Of a stretch of DNA of 64,000 bases, positions 11,061 through 21,289 are shown piece by piece. Both the position numbers and the translations under genes were made by a program. The notes under the pieces are model-generated. The model worked only from the letters and a program-made list of their open reading frames with translations. It had not been told where the DNA came from and made no database searches. Position 1 is the first letter of the stretch. Each line of letters opens with the position of its first letter. This DNA is from Eriocheir sinensis (Eukaryota > Arthropoda > Malacostraca > Decapoda > Varunidae): the NCBI RefSeq assembly GCF_024679095.1, contig NC_066516.1:22875035-22939034 (forward strand), written 5' to 3'.

Positions 11061-14000
11061 CTTTCTAACTACCTGTCAGGCAGGAGCCTCCACCTTAAGG
11101 AAACACGTGTGATGCTGACGGTAGGTAGATGTGACCTGTACATGTCAAAGCAGCATGAAACTCGGGGCGATAATGCGCGAAACTCGGGATGGTAAGAATT
11201 TAAGATTGAGCGCGAAACTCGGGAGGGTACTGTACTCCTCAATGCCAGTGACTGAGTGGAAAGACATTTAATTCCAGAATGCATTTTCCACATTTATTAA
11301 CTCTTTTATTCTTTTCCTGGCCACCTTCCTACATCATTTCACACTTGTTCCCTCATTCCACTATCCATTATTCCACAGTTGTTCTCTCACTTACTCATCC
11401 TTTTTCCCACCCATCTTTCCATTTCCAGTTCTGACCAGTCACTCCCTCATATATCACTCTCCCTCCACCCAGATACCCCGCGGCACCAGCGTATTGGAGT
11501 GGAAGAACACCAAGACCAATGACACCTGGTGTTCAGTTGTCATCTATGCCCACAAGAAATTCACGGGGGGCATCGGGGATGAGGATGAATATCAGCCACA
11601 GAACAACGAAGTGTGGCGATCGTACTTCATCAAAGACCCAGATATGGCAAAGCGAGTGGTGTGCATGGAGAAAGTGAATGGGGAGGCAGCTCACATTGCA
11701 GGCAGGTGGGTTGATGTGATTTGATTTGTGGTTAGGTTGGTGGGTTGATGTAATTTTGTTGAATGATTGATGGAAAGAGTGAATCAAACTAGATGAAAAG
11801 CTGCTTCTCATTTTTATAACTTTTATTTTTCAAATTTCTACCATTAATGCACATGTCAAATTTGTTGGATGTTTTTTTTATTCAATTGGTTGACTTTTAC
11901 ATGGATATTACTTTTTAATTAAGTTTTACTTAACCTTATGTTAAAAATGAGTATCCAAAAGTTCATTTTATGTTCATTTTATCTTTAGAATCATAATGCT
12001 TTTCATAAACACGAATATGCTACTGATTTTATAACATTGCTGTGCCAATTTTGACCAGGTATTAAATGTGCCTCTGATCACACATAACTTTGCATGGCCA
12101 ACTCTTACAACTATTCACCCTAGTATATTGATGACAGCTTTTATCAAATTGTAGGAAGTAAGAATGTTTATGTAAATAGGTGAAAAGCAGTCACCACCCT
12201 TTTGAAACACTACTATTTGTTTTGTTTTCAGATACATTGATGGTAACTTTTATCTCATTGCTGGAAGCAAAAATGTTCACATGGTCATCAGAGAAAAGAG
12301 CAACATTGACTTGTACAAAGAATCAAGATATGAGTATGCGAAGGTTAGTCACCAAACACTTTTGTTTCTAGGTTATTTATGATTTAAGATGCACCAATTT
12401 TTTTAGTGATTGCTGTTGATTGATTTTGAATTATTTCTATTTTGATGATAATACACAAAGACCTCCTAAGATAGTGAAATTCATGCACGTATTTTTAATA
12501 ATACCTGTTAATGGACACACACTTCATTTCAGATCATTGCCAAGACTGTATGGGACACTCTGGCCTCCTTAGACCAGCAGAGGCAGCACCTGGTGAGAAG
12601 CCTCCTCCACCACACCAAATGCACCTTTGTCGGGGAGATCTTGCAGCCACAGAATCAGCACATTGTTAACTTGAGCTACTTGAGCAAGCCAGAAATAAGC
12701 TTCATCTCCATGACCCCCACCTTCACAGGCCCTGATGTGAACACCCTCTTGGTCATTCCCCCTGACTACTTCCTGGACCTGTGTTCTACCCTGGGCCTAC
12801 ACACAGCTGCCTACACTGTGGTGAAGGATGCAGATGTCATGGTCAGGAAGGAAGAGGTGAGTTTAACATTATTGTGTGTGTGTGTGTGTTTCTATTCCTT
12901 CTTTGCTTCTTGTACTCCTTCCTGACATCTTTCATTCATTCTTATAATACCTACTGTGTGATTTTTCTTTAATTCACTAATCCATTTATTTTTCATCCTT
13001 CCTCTTTACTTTATTTATTCGTCATTCCTTCCTTCCTCCTTTCATCTCTCCTCCCTCCTTCCCTCATTCACTCACTCACTTACTCTCTTCTCTCTTCCCT
13101 TGATTTCACATCTGCTTCTCTTATTTTGTTGGAGAAGGCAGAAGTGATGGCCAGGAAAGAGGTGAGTTTGGTGTTGGTGTGTGACTTGTCTTCTCTTGCC
13201 TTATTTTTATGCAGCCTTCTCTCCTTCCTTACTATGGTACCTGATGTGTTATTCTTTCTTCTTACTGATTCATTGCCTTCTCTCTCTCCTTACCACCTTC
13301 CCTCCTTCCTTCCTTACCATGGTACCTGCTGTGATATTCTTCCTCCCAACTCCCTCCCCAAATTCTATATTTTTTGTTTCAGTTTCATACCTTTTACATT
13401 AAATATGTAAAGCTCATTCTTTAACAATTAATGAAATTAGCACAATATTTTCTTTATGTGAAACAATATTAAGTACTGAAGACAACAAATTCTGCTTTTT
13501 ATTTGATACAGCTCTCTCTATCTATTAATGTTTTCAGATGTAACAACTTCGATTTAACTACTTGGAGTTCCAAACTAATAGTTTGTTAAATATATGATTT
13601 ATTATACTATTCACACCTTCACCCTTCCAGACGAGAAAAAAACGGAACACGGAAGGGGAAGTGTTCTACTTTCTGGATGAGGATGAGAACACTATCGGCC
13701 TCACTAAGGTGAAGACGACATGGTACACTGTCCTCCGTGCGTTGAGGGAGAAAGCCTGCTACACCTTCACAACAGCCAAGAAGAAGGATGGCTGGACCCT
13801 GGAGACAGGGATCTGCAAAACACACAAACGGTTCTCTGAAATACAGGAGTGGCTCAAATTCTCTGATGACTACTTGGAGAAATGGAAGGTGCGTGTCTTT
13901 ACTTACCTAGCTTTGATATACAGGAAGTAGGTCATGCTCATAAAGTTCCATCTCTAAGTCTTAATAGGCCAAAGTAGCTTCAAACTCATTTAAATTTTTG

Positions 14001-14257
14001 GACTGAACAACCTCTTTGTCCAAGCTATTCCACTGTTTCATGTATGGTTCTAAGTCCTAATTCCTTTGAGTTTTGTCTTATTAAGTTTAATTTTTCTATT
14101 TCAGAAACTTTCTGAGAAATTCTTGAGGTGGTTACACATGGAGATTAAGGAGGGCATAACAACACCAGTAGCTATAAGGCCATCATTCCCAGTGTTGTGG
14201 AGTGAGTTCTTGGAGACTACAAACCAGACAGACCATATAGAATTAGGGATGAAGTAA
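9213..14257 (+). CDS. RNA/DNA ligase-like nucleotidyltransferase gene (six mapped exons)
   Basis: Exons 9213-9387, 11473-11705, 12232-12343, 12533-12856, 13631-13888 and 14105-14257 have GT/AG borders and compatible phases. They encode 417 residues plus an unmapped N-terminus and end at TAA. The covalent nucleotidyltransferase motifs are present in order. Motif I is MEKVNGEAAHIAGR, with the candidate AMP-accepting Lys at 11671-11673. A motif III-like FYLIAGSKN follows at about 12254. TFVGEIL is at about 12626, motif IV TEGEVFYFL at 13649, and motif V LTKVKTTWY at 13700. ATP-dependent RNA ligases and related enzymes transfer AMP to a nucleic acid 5' end through such a lysine. The KxNG form and the motif V spacing favour an RNA-ligase-like enzyme over a capping enzyme or DNA ligase, by inference. 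No DNA-ligase OB/BRCT domain was seen. The first mapped exon begins with one base of a split codon, so the start lies upstream, perhaps at 8352. Introns hold LINE sequence and pyrimidine repeats. Confidence 0.75.
9440..10955 (-). mobile_element. CR1-like LINE remnant (family B), split by an insertion
   Basis: Minus-strand frames run from DLKKASNKVPHKRLLWKLEH and SVLAPIMFLTYISD (10899-10660) through FADDAKLLRKI and VYRMGRTIIDTVSEEKD (10653-10426). They resume at 9873-9723 as SLHRKKDISKFERIQRIATK. The copy at 31930-32770 is continuous across the break, showing that 9874-10251 is an insertion. It lies in the first mapped intron of the ligase-like gene, antisense to it, with frameshifts. Confidence 0.85.
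9874..10251. mobile_element. Insertion nested in the family B LINE
   Basis: About 378 bp interrupt the LINE between GTGTAGTGACCAA and CAACTGCTGCATACTC, which are contiguous in the copy at about 32390. The insert is not obviously coding, and its family was not recognised. Confidence 0.55.
10990..11058. repeat. Compound (TG)n(AG)n microsatellite
   Basis: About 35 bp of TG followed directly by about 34 bp of GA, within the first mapped intron. Confidence 0.9.
11473..11705 (+). CDS. Ligase-like gene, exon with motif I (KVNG)
   Basis: Acceptor CTCCACCCAG and donor GGCAG|GTGGGT. It carries IPRGTSVLEWKN to EKVNGEAAHIAG and leaves two bases of an Arg codon, completed by the next exon. The conserved Lys codon is 11671-11673. 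Confidence 0.8.
12232..12343 (+). CDS. Ligase-like gene, exon with FYLIAGSKN
   Basis: Acceptor TTTGTTTTCAG and donor AAG|GTTAGT. It encodes YIDGNFYLIAGSKN to SRYEYAK and ends in phase 0. Confidence 0.8.
12533..12856 (+). CDS. Ligase-like gene, exon with TFVGEI
   Basis: Acceptor CACTTCATTTCAG and donor GAG|GTGAGT, exactly 108 codons. It carries the FVGE motif (Glu codon 12635-12637) and ends VMVRKEE. A short copy of its last codons plus donor lies at 13135-13161. Confidence 0.8.
13135..13161 (+). pseudogene. Partial duplicate of the ligase exon 3' end
   Basis: AAGGCAGAAGTGATGGCC AGGAAAGAG followed by GTGAGTTTGG copies the last codons and donor of the exon ending at 12856 (VKDADVMVRKEE versus EKAEVMARKE). 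It has no convincing acceptor and is probably not spliced. Confidence 0.6.
13631..13888 (+). CDS. Ligase-like gene, exon with motifs IV and V
   Basis: Acceptor CACCCTTCCAG and donor AAG|GTGCGT, 86 codons. It contains TEGEVFYFL (motif IV-like) and LTKVKTTWY (motif V-like, with Lys codons 13706-13708 and 13712-13714), then a basic, aromatic helical stretch. Confidence 0.85.
13930..14070 (-). mobile_element. CR1-like LINE 3' fragment
   Basis: Text such as CAAGCTATTCCACTGTTTCATGTATGG resembles the conserved 3' region seen at 9500-9580 and 18320-18400 (TTTAGTCCATTCCATGTATCCACAC). It is a short intronic remnant. Confidence 0.4.
14105..14257 (+). CDS. Ligase-like gene, last coding exon
   Basis: Acceptor TTTTCTATTTCAG at 14104. 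It encodes KLSEKFLRWLHMEIKEG to HIELGMK and stops at TAA 14255-14257. No clear AATAAA was found close downstream. Confidence 0.8.
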   Translation, partial: KLSEKFLRWLHMEIKEGITTPVAIRPSFPVLWSEFLETTNQTDHIELGMK

Positions 14258-14609
14258 TCATTTTTTCAATTCCTACACTGAGCTAAGTGGTTGCATATAC
14301 AATCCCTACCAGTTAATTTCACCAGAAAGGCAAGGGGATTGAGAACATGGAAAAAGAATATTTACAGTTGATGGAAGAACAGATGTGGAGAGGTATGTCA
14401 GAGGTCTCACTGAAGATGTCAAGGCCTAAGAAAAGAGACTCCCTGAAAGGAGACTCCACTTAAGACTTATGAGACCCACTTAAGCATGAAACTGTCTTTT
14501 TATGTGTCATATGATGTTTTGGACTGTTTCATGATGACTCCCAGTCTGCAGCAGTGATGGAGCAATTATTGGTAGCAGCAAAACCTGCTCCTGAGCAGGG
14601 GGCACTAAC

Positions 14610-14757
14610 AATCTCTGGCTACAGTCAGGTTGCCTTAGGAATCTGAAGGGAGGATTAACAGCTGGGTAAACTGGGTGCCAACTGCCCAGGCTCAGATCGA
14701 GCCCAAGTTCCTGGATTCATAGCCAGGCAAGCTAACCACTGCATCACAAAGGTGTCC
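14610..14757 (-). mobile_element. tRNA-derived SINE, copy 1
   Basis: The reverse complement reads GCAGTGGTTAGCTTGCCTGG (A-box-like) followed by a weak B box. The unit CCAACTGCCCAGG..CTAACCACTGCA is shared with 40775-40959 and 57775-57992. The third copy keeps the better B box, GGTTCGAATCC. It is a SINE, not a functional tRNA. Confidence 0.65.
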
Positions 14758-14841
14758 GTATTATCAAGACTAGTATTTTTTATTTATTTTTTATTTTATT
14801 TATTTTTATTTATCATTATTATTATGACTATTATTTTTTAT

Positions 14842-14856
14842 ATATCTATATATATA

Positions 14857-14940
<84 letters not shown>

Positions 14941-14942
14941 TT
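14842..14942. repeat. (TA)n with poly-T tail
   Basis: About 80 bp of TA followed by about 20 T. Confidence 0.95.
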
Positions 14943-14944
14943 GT

Positions 14945-15410
14945 AAGAAGGGTGGAGGGCAGCGATGCTGCAGTTATAATTACCTCAGAATATATGAATG
15001 GTTGTAACAGGCATAACTGAAATGCTAGCAAGTTGACATGCTTCTCAGTTGCTCATGTCACCTGAGTGTGAGAGCAAATAAGGGACCAGCATGCATGTAG
15101 TGTGTTATGAATAGCTGTTTAAATATTTATTTGTATTTTCTCAATGTTTTAGGATACAACAGAGTCATAAGACAAGAATGTTTTCAGAATAGTTTGAGCT
15201 GTTAGCTTTTTTATTTAAATTTGCAGGACAAGGGAAGGTATGAAGAAAGGAGACTTTAAATTTAACTTTGTATCCATATGCTTCCCATAGTAACTTCATT
15301 GGGAACTTATCTAACTGGTTCATTCTCTTTGGAAATAATTCTGATGTGGGTCATATTGCTAGAAGACGAGAGTAATTTGAAGTTATAGAAGACATCCTGC
15401 ATAAAGAGGA
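14945..15410. other. Gene-free stretch
   Basis: No exon, RNA gene or known repeat was recognised between the TA/poly-T array and the TTAA-bounded element. Confidence 0.4.
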
Positions 15411-16666
15411 TTAACCCCTCTGAGACCGGCAGCGGTGGTAATCTTGATGCTGCCAGGACCAGCCCTCCAGTGCTAAACACCGAAAATAGCCTGTATTCAC
15501 ACACTCCTTACTCTTAACCTACAATGGATGGACAAATGAAACAGACTCTATACTCACTGTTAAGTCTTCCTCTTTCTAATGATGCCATTCAGAAGTCTCT
15601 ACATGCCTTATAGAGAGACAGCGAGTTGAAGAGGAGAGAATTTTGGCAGGAACAACCACTTGCCTTCCATGCGTCCATTTTGGCTGCTTGGCCATGGCTA
15701 GGTCGTAATGAAAACGGGTGCTCTGAGCTCTGTTTACGCAAGCTAGACTATAATATTAACTCCCTCCATGCAATACAGCCCCTATTGTGTATGTACTAAG
15801 TGGTCAGTGCAGGCGGGTAATACGTGTGGCGTTCAGGTCTGAGGGCTGGAAGTCAGACTCATCGGAATCAGTGTCACTGCTTTTTGCCATTTTGAGAGTA
15901 GAGCAGAGACTGACAGAGTAGCCGAACTAACTCTCAGGCAGAGTTCCCAATGAGTGAATTACAAAAATTAGTGAAATGTAGCTAAATTTTGCATAAAAAC
16001 AGCAAGGCTGTTATAACTGCCTCCGGTCATCATCATCATCATCATCTCATCGACGCCTGCTCCTAGGAGCTCCCACCAGGGGATGGCCACGGCAGAAGAG
16101 TTTCCATCTTTCTCTATTCATACACTCCCTTCTTTCCTGCTCAAAGTTTCTCAAAGATCTTTCACCCCTCTCCCTAACGTACTCCTGCACCTTATCCCTC
16201 CATTTCAGTGGAGGTTGTCCTCTAACATTCCCTCCCACTATTTCACTCACATACACCCTCCTGGTCATCTTACTCTCCTCCATTCGATCCATGTGACCCT
16301 TTAAAGTCTTTCGCTTCACTTCTTCTACCACTCCACACTTCTTCCCTTCACCCCTGTGACACATTCCAATACACTCATACACACTTTCATTATTCATTCC
16401 ATCCATTCTACTCACTCCACATGCACTCCTCAAATAACTCATTTCCACTGCCTGCACTCTAGACCTCTGACTTTATTCAAAGCCCATGTTTCGCTTGCAT
16501 ATGTGAGGGTTGGTACTATTATTGTATTTCTCAAATCCCTCTTTACCTCCATGCTCACACTTCTGCTATTCATGATATGTCCCAAAGACCCTACTACCCT
16601 TCTTCCTTGCCTCCTGTCCTCACCCAGTAAAGTGGCTATAGCTACCTCTGGTCCTTAAGGGGTTAA
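15411..16666. mobile_element. TTAA-bounded piggyBac-like element carrying a nested LINE
   Basis: The left end is TTAACCCCTCTGAGACC at 15411. The right end, in reverse complement, is TTAACCCCTTAAGGACC at 16666. TTAA duplication plus C-rich short terminal repeats is the piggyBac pattern. The interior lacks a transposase frame, so it is non-autonomous. About 590 bp of LINE sequence (16038-16625) sits just inside the right end. Confidence 0.55.
16038..16625 (-). mobile_element. LINE C-terminal fragment (family D)
   Basis: Minus-strand frames include YLRSACGVSRMDGMNNESVY, then KTLKGHMDRMEESKMTRRVY and GQPPLKWRDKVQEYV, the post-RT tail of an RTE-like non-LTR element. It starts in an (ATC)n tail at 16027-16047, as expected for such elements. 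Flanks CTGTTATAACTGCCTCCGGTC and GGCTATAGCTACCTCTGGTCC look like a diverged target duplication. Confidence 0.7.
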
Positions 16667-17370
16667 AGTAAGAATCTTACCATCCAGGAAAAGCCTAAAA
16701 CAGTAATGTTCAATCCTTGGAAAAGCATAGACAGCACAATGACCTAACAAAAATCTTCAAGCGGGTAAGGAAATCAATGAAAGGGATTTATCAAACTCAA
16801 CCTTTACACCAGTGGGTCGCTCTAGCAGTAAGAAGCAATGTGTATGTACTTATACTTCTATGCTGAGTTCCCAAAACATGAAAGAAGTACAAATCTATCT
16901 TAGTTTTGAGAGAAGTTATTCATGATATGGCTATGGCCACTGATTGCATAACTAAGTTATGTAAGGCATACAGAGGTTATTGTATTTGCATGTTGTGTAA
17001 CTAGGAAAATGAGTACAAATCTCTTAGTTTTGTTTAACATCATGCCTATTATTCAGTGTAGCTCTAAATGAGTACAAATCTTCCATTTAGTTTTGTTAAA
17101 AATCATGCCTGTTTTTCAATGACTCAAAGCCACTGATGACATAACCAGGTTATTTAGAGGTCTTGGAGATGTTGCTATACATTCAAGTTATTTAATTTGG
17201 AAAGTTTGCAACCTTGATCATAATTTGGCATGATTGCATTCCATTTTACTCTTCTTTCTTTACTTCCCACTCCTTATTTATTTGTATGCATGTATTTTCT
17301 TATCCATCTGGCACTAGTTAGGTTCAATCTTGATTATCCTGATCAGTTTTGGTGCCTTTATTACACAGAT
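16667..17370. other. Gene-free stretch with short internal repeats
   Basis: Phrases such as GAGTACAAATCT..TTAGTTTTGTT..ATCATGCCT recur about three times between 16880 and 17110, giving a diverged tandem repeat. No gene was seen. Confidence 0.4.
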
Positions 17371-17374
17371 ATAA

Positions 17375-17655
17375 ATTCCCTCGAGTCAGTACAGATGAGA
17401 TGGTTTGGACACATGATGAGAATGGGGGAGAATGAATTTGTGAAGAGAGTGTATGAGGGAAGGAGTGAGGGAGAGGGTGTCAGGGGAGGACCACCTGTGA
17501 GGTGGATCAATAGGATAAGTGAGTATTGGAGTGAGAGAGTTGGAAGTAGCAGGATTGAGTGCGAGAAGAGGGAGAGATGGAGACACTTCTGCCGCTGCCA
17601 CCTCCTGGAGGAAACTTCCCATGCAGGAGCAGGGCGTTGGAGATATAGATAGACA
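17375..17655 (+). mobile_element. LINE C-terminal fragment (family D-like)
   Basis: The frame SVQMRWFGHMMRMGENEFVK, then GVRGGPPVRWINRISEYW and RWRHFCRCHLLEE ends at TAG 17652. It has the same layout as the 16.0-16.6 kb remnant but on the opposite strand. Confidence 0.7.
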
Positions 17656-17919
17656 GCACAGATAAGAATGACCAAAATTATCCAAGGACATGGAAATTTT
17701 CTGTAAAGATAAAGACTAAAAAGCCTATCTTGCACTCATTGGAAATTGAGAGAGAGAGAGAGAGACTGAGACTGTGAGGTGATTTGATTGAAATTTTCAA
17801 ATTAGTATGGTACCAATAAGTATGACAAATTCTAGTTAAGGAAGGAAATTGGCAAAACTTGGTTCACAAATATGGTAGTGAATTAGTGGAACAAACTAAG
17901 TAGATATGTTTATGATCAG

Positions 17920-18075
17920 TGGTGGGCACCGCTAACCGAAAAGTTAGCTTCGCAAACTGGTAATCCACTAACTAAAAAGTTAGCTTTGCTTACACTAAAC
18001 CATTAAACTGATAAAGAAAATAGTGGAAGCTAACACTAACTGCTAACTTTTTATATGGATTTAGCTTTGGTTTAG
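17920..18075. mobile_element. hAT-like MITE fragment
   Basis: CAGTGGTGGGCACCGCTAACCGAAAAGTTAGC opens the stretch, followed by repeated GTTAGCTTTG-like words. The CAGTGGTGGGCA start resembles hAT termini. The opposite end was not found. Confidence 0.4.
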
Positions 18076-18221
18076 TATTTTGTCTCTAAAACACTTAAAA
18101 ACAGACCTATTGACCTGAAATTTCAATATGTTGTAGCTTAGACATCTAACTTTGTCAGGTGGAAAATATCAAATTATTGTCATTAAATCCCAAGTTCAAA
18201 TGGAAGATGCGTTACCCTAAA

Positions 18222-18275
18222 ACAGCAGTTCCCAAAGTGTGAGTGTATGCACCCCTGAGGGTGCATGAGCTGATC
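18222..18275. mobile_element. Truncated hAT-like MITE end
   Basis: CAGCAGTTCCCAAAGTGTGAG matches the CAGTGGTTCCCAA type of terminus seen intact at 37090. It is cut off by LINE sequence. Confidence 0.35.
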
Positions 18276-18276
18276 A

Positions 18277-18495
18277 CTAGGGGCTCAAATAGTTGTCTCC
18301 CAATCTATATTTGTCCAACTTTTCCTTCATAATATGGACACTGCCTGCTTCAACAATGTCACTGTTTAGTTTATTCCATATATCCACACTGGTATTGAAA
18401 ACTGTATGTCTTATGTCTTTCAAACAAGTCTCCTTTCTCAATTTCTTGCTGTGCCCTCTTAGTTGCTTCCCTCCTTCTGTCTCGATCAAATTGTG
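18277..18495 (-). mobile_element. CR1-like LINE 3' fragment (family B)
   Basis: On the minus strand, FNTSVDIWNKLNSDIVEAGS and MKEKLDKYRLG form the C-terminal tail of the CR1-like ORF2. The 3' text CCCAATCTATATTTGTCCAAC is shared with 9475 and 31950. Confidence 0.75.
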
Positions 18496-18531
18496 TAATA
18501 ATAATAATAATAATAATAAACTGTTTATTGT

Positions 18532-18573
<42 letters not shown>
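18496..18573. repeat. (AAT)n and (TG)n microsatellites
   Basis: About 22 bp of AAT units and then about 40 bp of TG. Confidence 0.9.
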
Positions 18574-18574
<1 letters not shown>

Positions 18575-18679
18575 CTTCAATGTTTCAAGTTGACAGACTC
18601 CATAAAAGCCTTTCTGAGGTCAGTGAAACTAAGAACTTGTTTTTCCACTGAAGCAGGTAATAGGTATGATTGATTTTCT

Positions 18680-20215
18680 CCATGAGTTAGCTGTCTGTTT
18701 TTAAGTTTTTTTAATTTATTGATCTATTTTTTATTATTATTATTTTTTTTTTTTTCCAATATAATCTTGGTGTGTCTCTGATGGCTAAACAGATGAACAG
18801 TTTTGTGCAAGAGTGAGGTTTTTGTTAGTCGGGATGATTGCATTTTGTGGTTTTGTGGTCGCATAGTTCTGCATGTGATTTTTTTATCAGTTGATTTATA
18901 TACTCCTTTATTCTTTTAAGAGTGATCTTGAAAGTATTTTGTGCATTGGGTATACAGTACCTTAGTTGAAGTAGCTTTGCCTCTCTCCACCACTTAATCA
19001 TTCCATATTTTAGTTACTAAATCTGGTAATCCAACAGAACCTTTCCCAGCAGAACCCATTTCAATAAGTACGGTTTAAAAAAAAATCAGGAAGACTTGTT
19101 ACATTGTGAAGTAAACTTTGGCAAAAAAATACTTCTGTTCCTACATGTTCAGTGGTTTAACAGTTATTGTACACAGGAAATAAATAAACTAAGTGCCTTG
19201 AAGTTACAGCTAGTGAGGTAAATGAAATAAATGAAAGCAGTCCTATACTTTTTGAGCATTGGGTTTCCTTCACACTTACTTGCTTACAAACAGTTTTTAA
19301 TTATAAATTGTCTTCGCAATAAATAATCTGTCTAATGTTTATGCATGATTCCCTTCCTTTGTGTCTGAGTACAGAGTCAACATGTTTAGGCCATATATAT
19401 CAAAGAAAATGTGGATACCTATTTTATTATTCACTGATTACATTGTTTAAGGAAGGAAATTAAAAGAGTAGCTGTTCTGAATAAATGGGAGGAGGGGCCG
19501 TGAATTTACACTATAGGACCAAAGGACTTAAAAAGAATCTTGCTTCTTTGTAAAAATATGCACAAATTCAGTGTTGCTTTGTTTGCTCAATCTTCTATAA
19601 TATCATTTTATCTATACTATTAGCTCTTCAAAACACTTTTTTAGACTTACCCCTTTCCTGGCAGGCCTAATTATCAGAACTCCCTTGGTTATCTCACCTA
19701 ATTACTAGATACCTACACACAAACTATTGTAAAGAAAAAACTTTCGGGAAGAAGTCCTCTGCCATGAAGCTTGATGGACATAATGTGGAACTCGTTAAGA
19801 CTGTGCCCGTGGCTCTGTGTAGCATTATGGCTTAGGGGCTCCCAATGTACCTAGTCTAGTATTTATATAGAGTATCACACTGCACATGGCAAGAGACAGT
19901 CACTAAATAATGCAAGTGAAAATTGACTAGCAGAGAGGGAGAAAGTATACATTATTCTAATAAATATTTGAGGGGTCCAATAGACTAAGTGGCCTCAAGT
20001 GGTCAGTTGTAACGCTCGGTCCCCCAAATTGGCCCTAGGCAGACACCACGAGTGAGCAATCCACCAATAGGAGCAGCAGTAACAGTAGAACCAAATGCCA
20101 TCTGTTGTTTGATTGTGCTGGTAGATAATCGTATGTTCAAGAGGGGGTATAATCACCAGTTATGTTGATGTCTGTGAGTTAGGAGTTGGGGAGAGCTGCT
20201 GTCTGCCTCTGTAGT
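18680..20215. other. Gene-free AT-rich stretch
   Basis: No exon with splice context or recognisable repeat was found. It lies downstream of the cuticle/mucin gene on that gene's strand and may hold its 3' untranslated region. Confidence 0.4.
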
Positions 20216-20220
20216 CGTGG

Positions 20221-21289
20221 TTACGCGGTGGTGTCTTCAGTAATAGTTTCTGTGGTGGTGTTGCTTACTTCATTGGGAGTGGTGGGGGTGTCAGTAAGGT
20301 CAATGGAGGTGTCATTTTTAATTGTGGTAGCAGCTGTGGTGGTGAGAGGGAGTGAAGTGTTATCAGATGCTGTTGTTGTGATGTCTACGTCATTCAGAGT
20401 GGAAGTGGAGGGTGTGGACGTGGTGGTGATGTCATCAGCCGAAATGGTACTTGGTGTTGCGGTAGGTGGAGGGGTTGTGGTGTTGATATTAGATGTTTGT
20501 GTGTCGTTACTGGAGGAGGAAGTGGTGGTGGTGGTGATAGGGTCAAAATCATCACCATTCCCTGCAGTGTTGGTGGTGATGTCTTGTGGTGTAGTTAAGG
20601 GTACATCACCAGCTGTAACATCACCATTAGATGTACTGGTGACAACAGAGGCAATGGTGGCGATTGTGGTGCCAGATGTAGCATTGTCGGGGAAGGTGAT
20701 CACGGTTTCATCACCAACACCTTCACTGAGAGCTAAGACAATTCCTGAAGGCGTAGAAGTGGCGAGGACCTCAGTTTGGTTGGTGGTGATGAGCCCTGGA
20801 ATAGGTAATGCAGTAGTGGTGGCCGGTGGTGGTGATGCCTCCTCTGGTGACGCTGTAATGGTAGTGATGATGTCTGTTGGGGTTATGCTGGTGTTGGTTG
20901 GAAAGTCTTGTGGTGATGTGATGGTGGCGTCCTTGAATGGTAATGTGGTGAAGGGAGTATTAGTGATGACGGTGGTGAGGGAAGAGTCATCCATAGGTGG
21001 CGTAGAGACATCATCAGCTGAGGTAGAGGGCGTGATCGTCGTCTTCGCCCTCATAGTCGTCGTCGGTGGTGGCCTGGTGGTGGTGCAGGTGGTGGTAGTA
21101 GTAGCAGGAGCAGGATCGTTGAAGAATCTGTCCTCATCACCATCTTCACCGTTCAAGAACTTATCATCAAGAGGCAGAATGGAGGAGAGGCCAGGGACGA
21201 AGTGGAAGGAGTCGTCGTCACCAGGTGAGTGGTGGTGGTGCTTTTGCTGTTTCAAAAAGGTGTTCAGCTCGGCGTCGCCGCTGAAGGAC
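20221..21289 (-). CDS. Mucin-like Thr/Ser-rich terminal exon
   Basis: Acceptor CTGCTTTTTTCAG precedes 21289 on the minus strand. The exon starts SFSGDAELNTFLKQQKHHHH, passes an acidic GEDGDEDRFF, and then becomes Thr-rich until TAA at 20223-20221. The open frame extends upstream past the acceptor to 21498, but that part crosses a (GA)n tract and lacks cuticle-like sequence, so I place the exon border at the acceptor. Confidence 0.65.
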
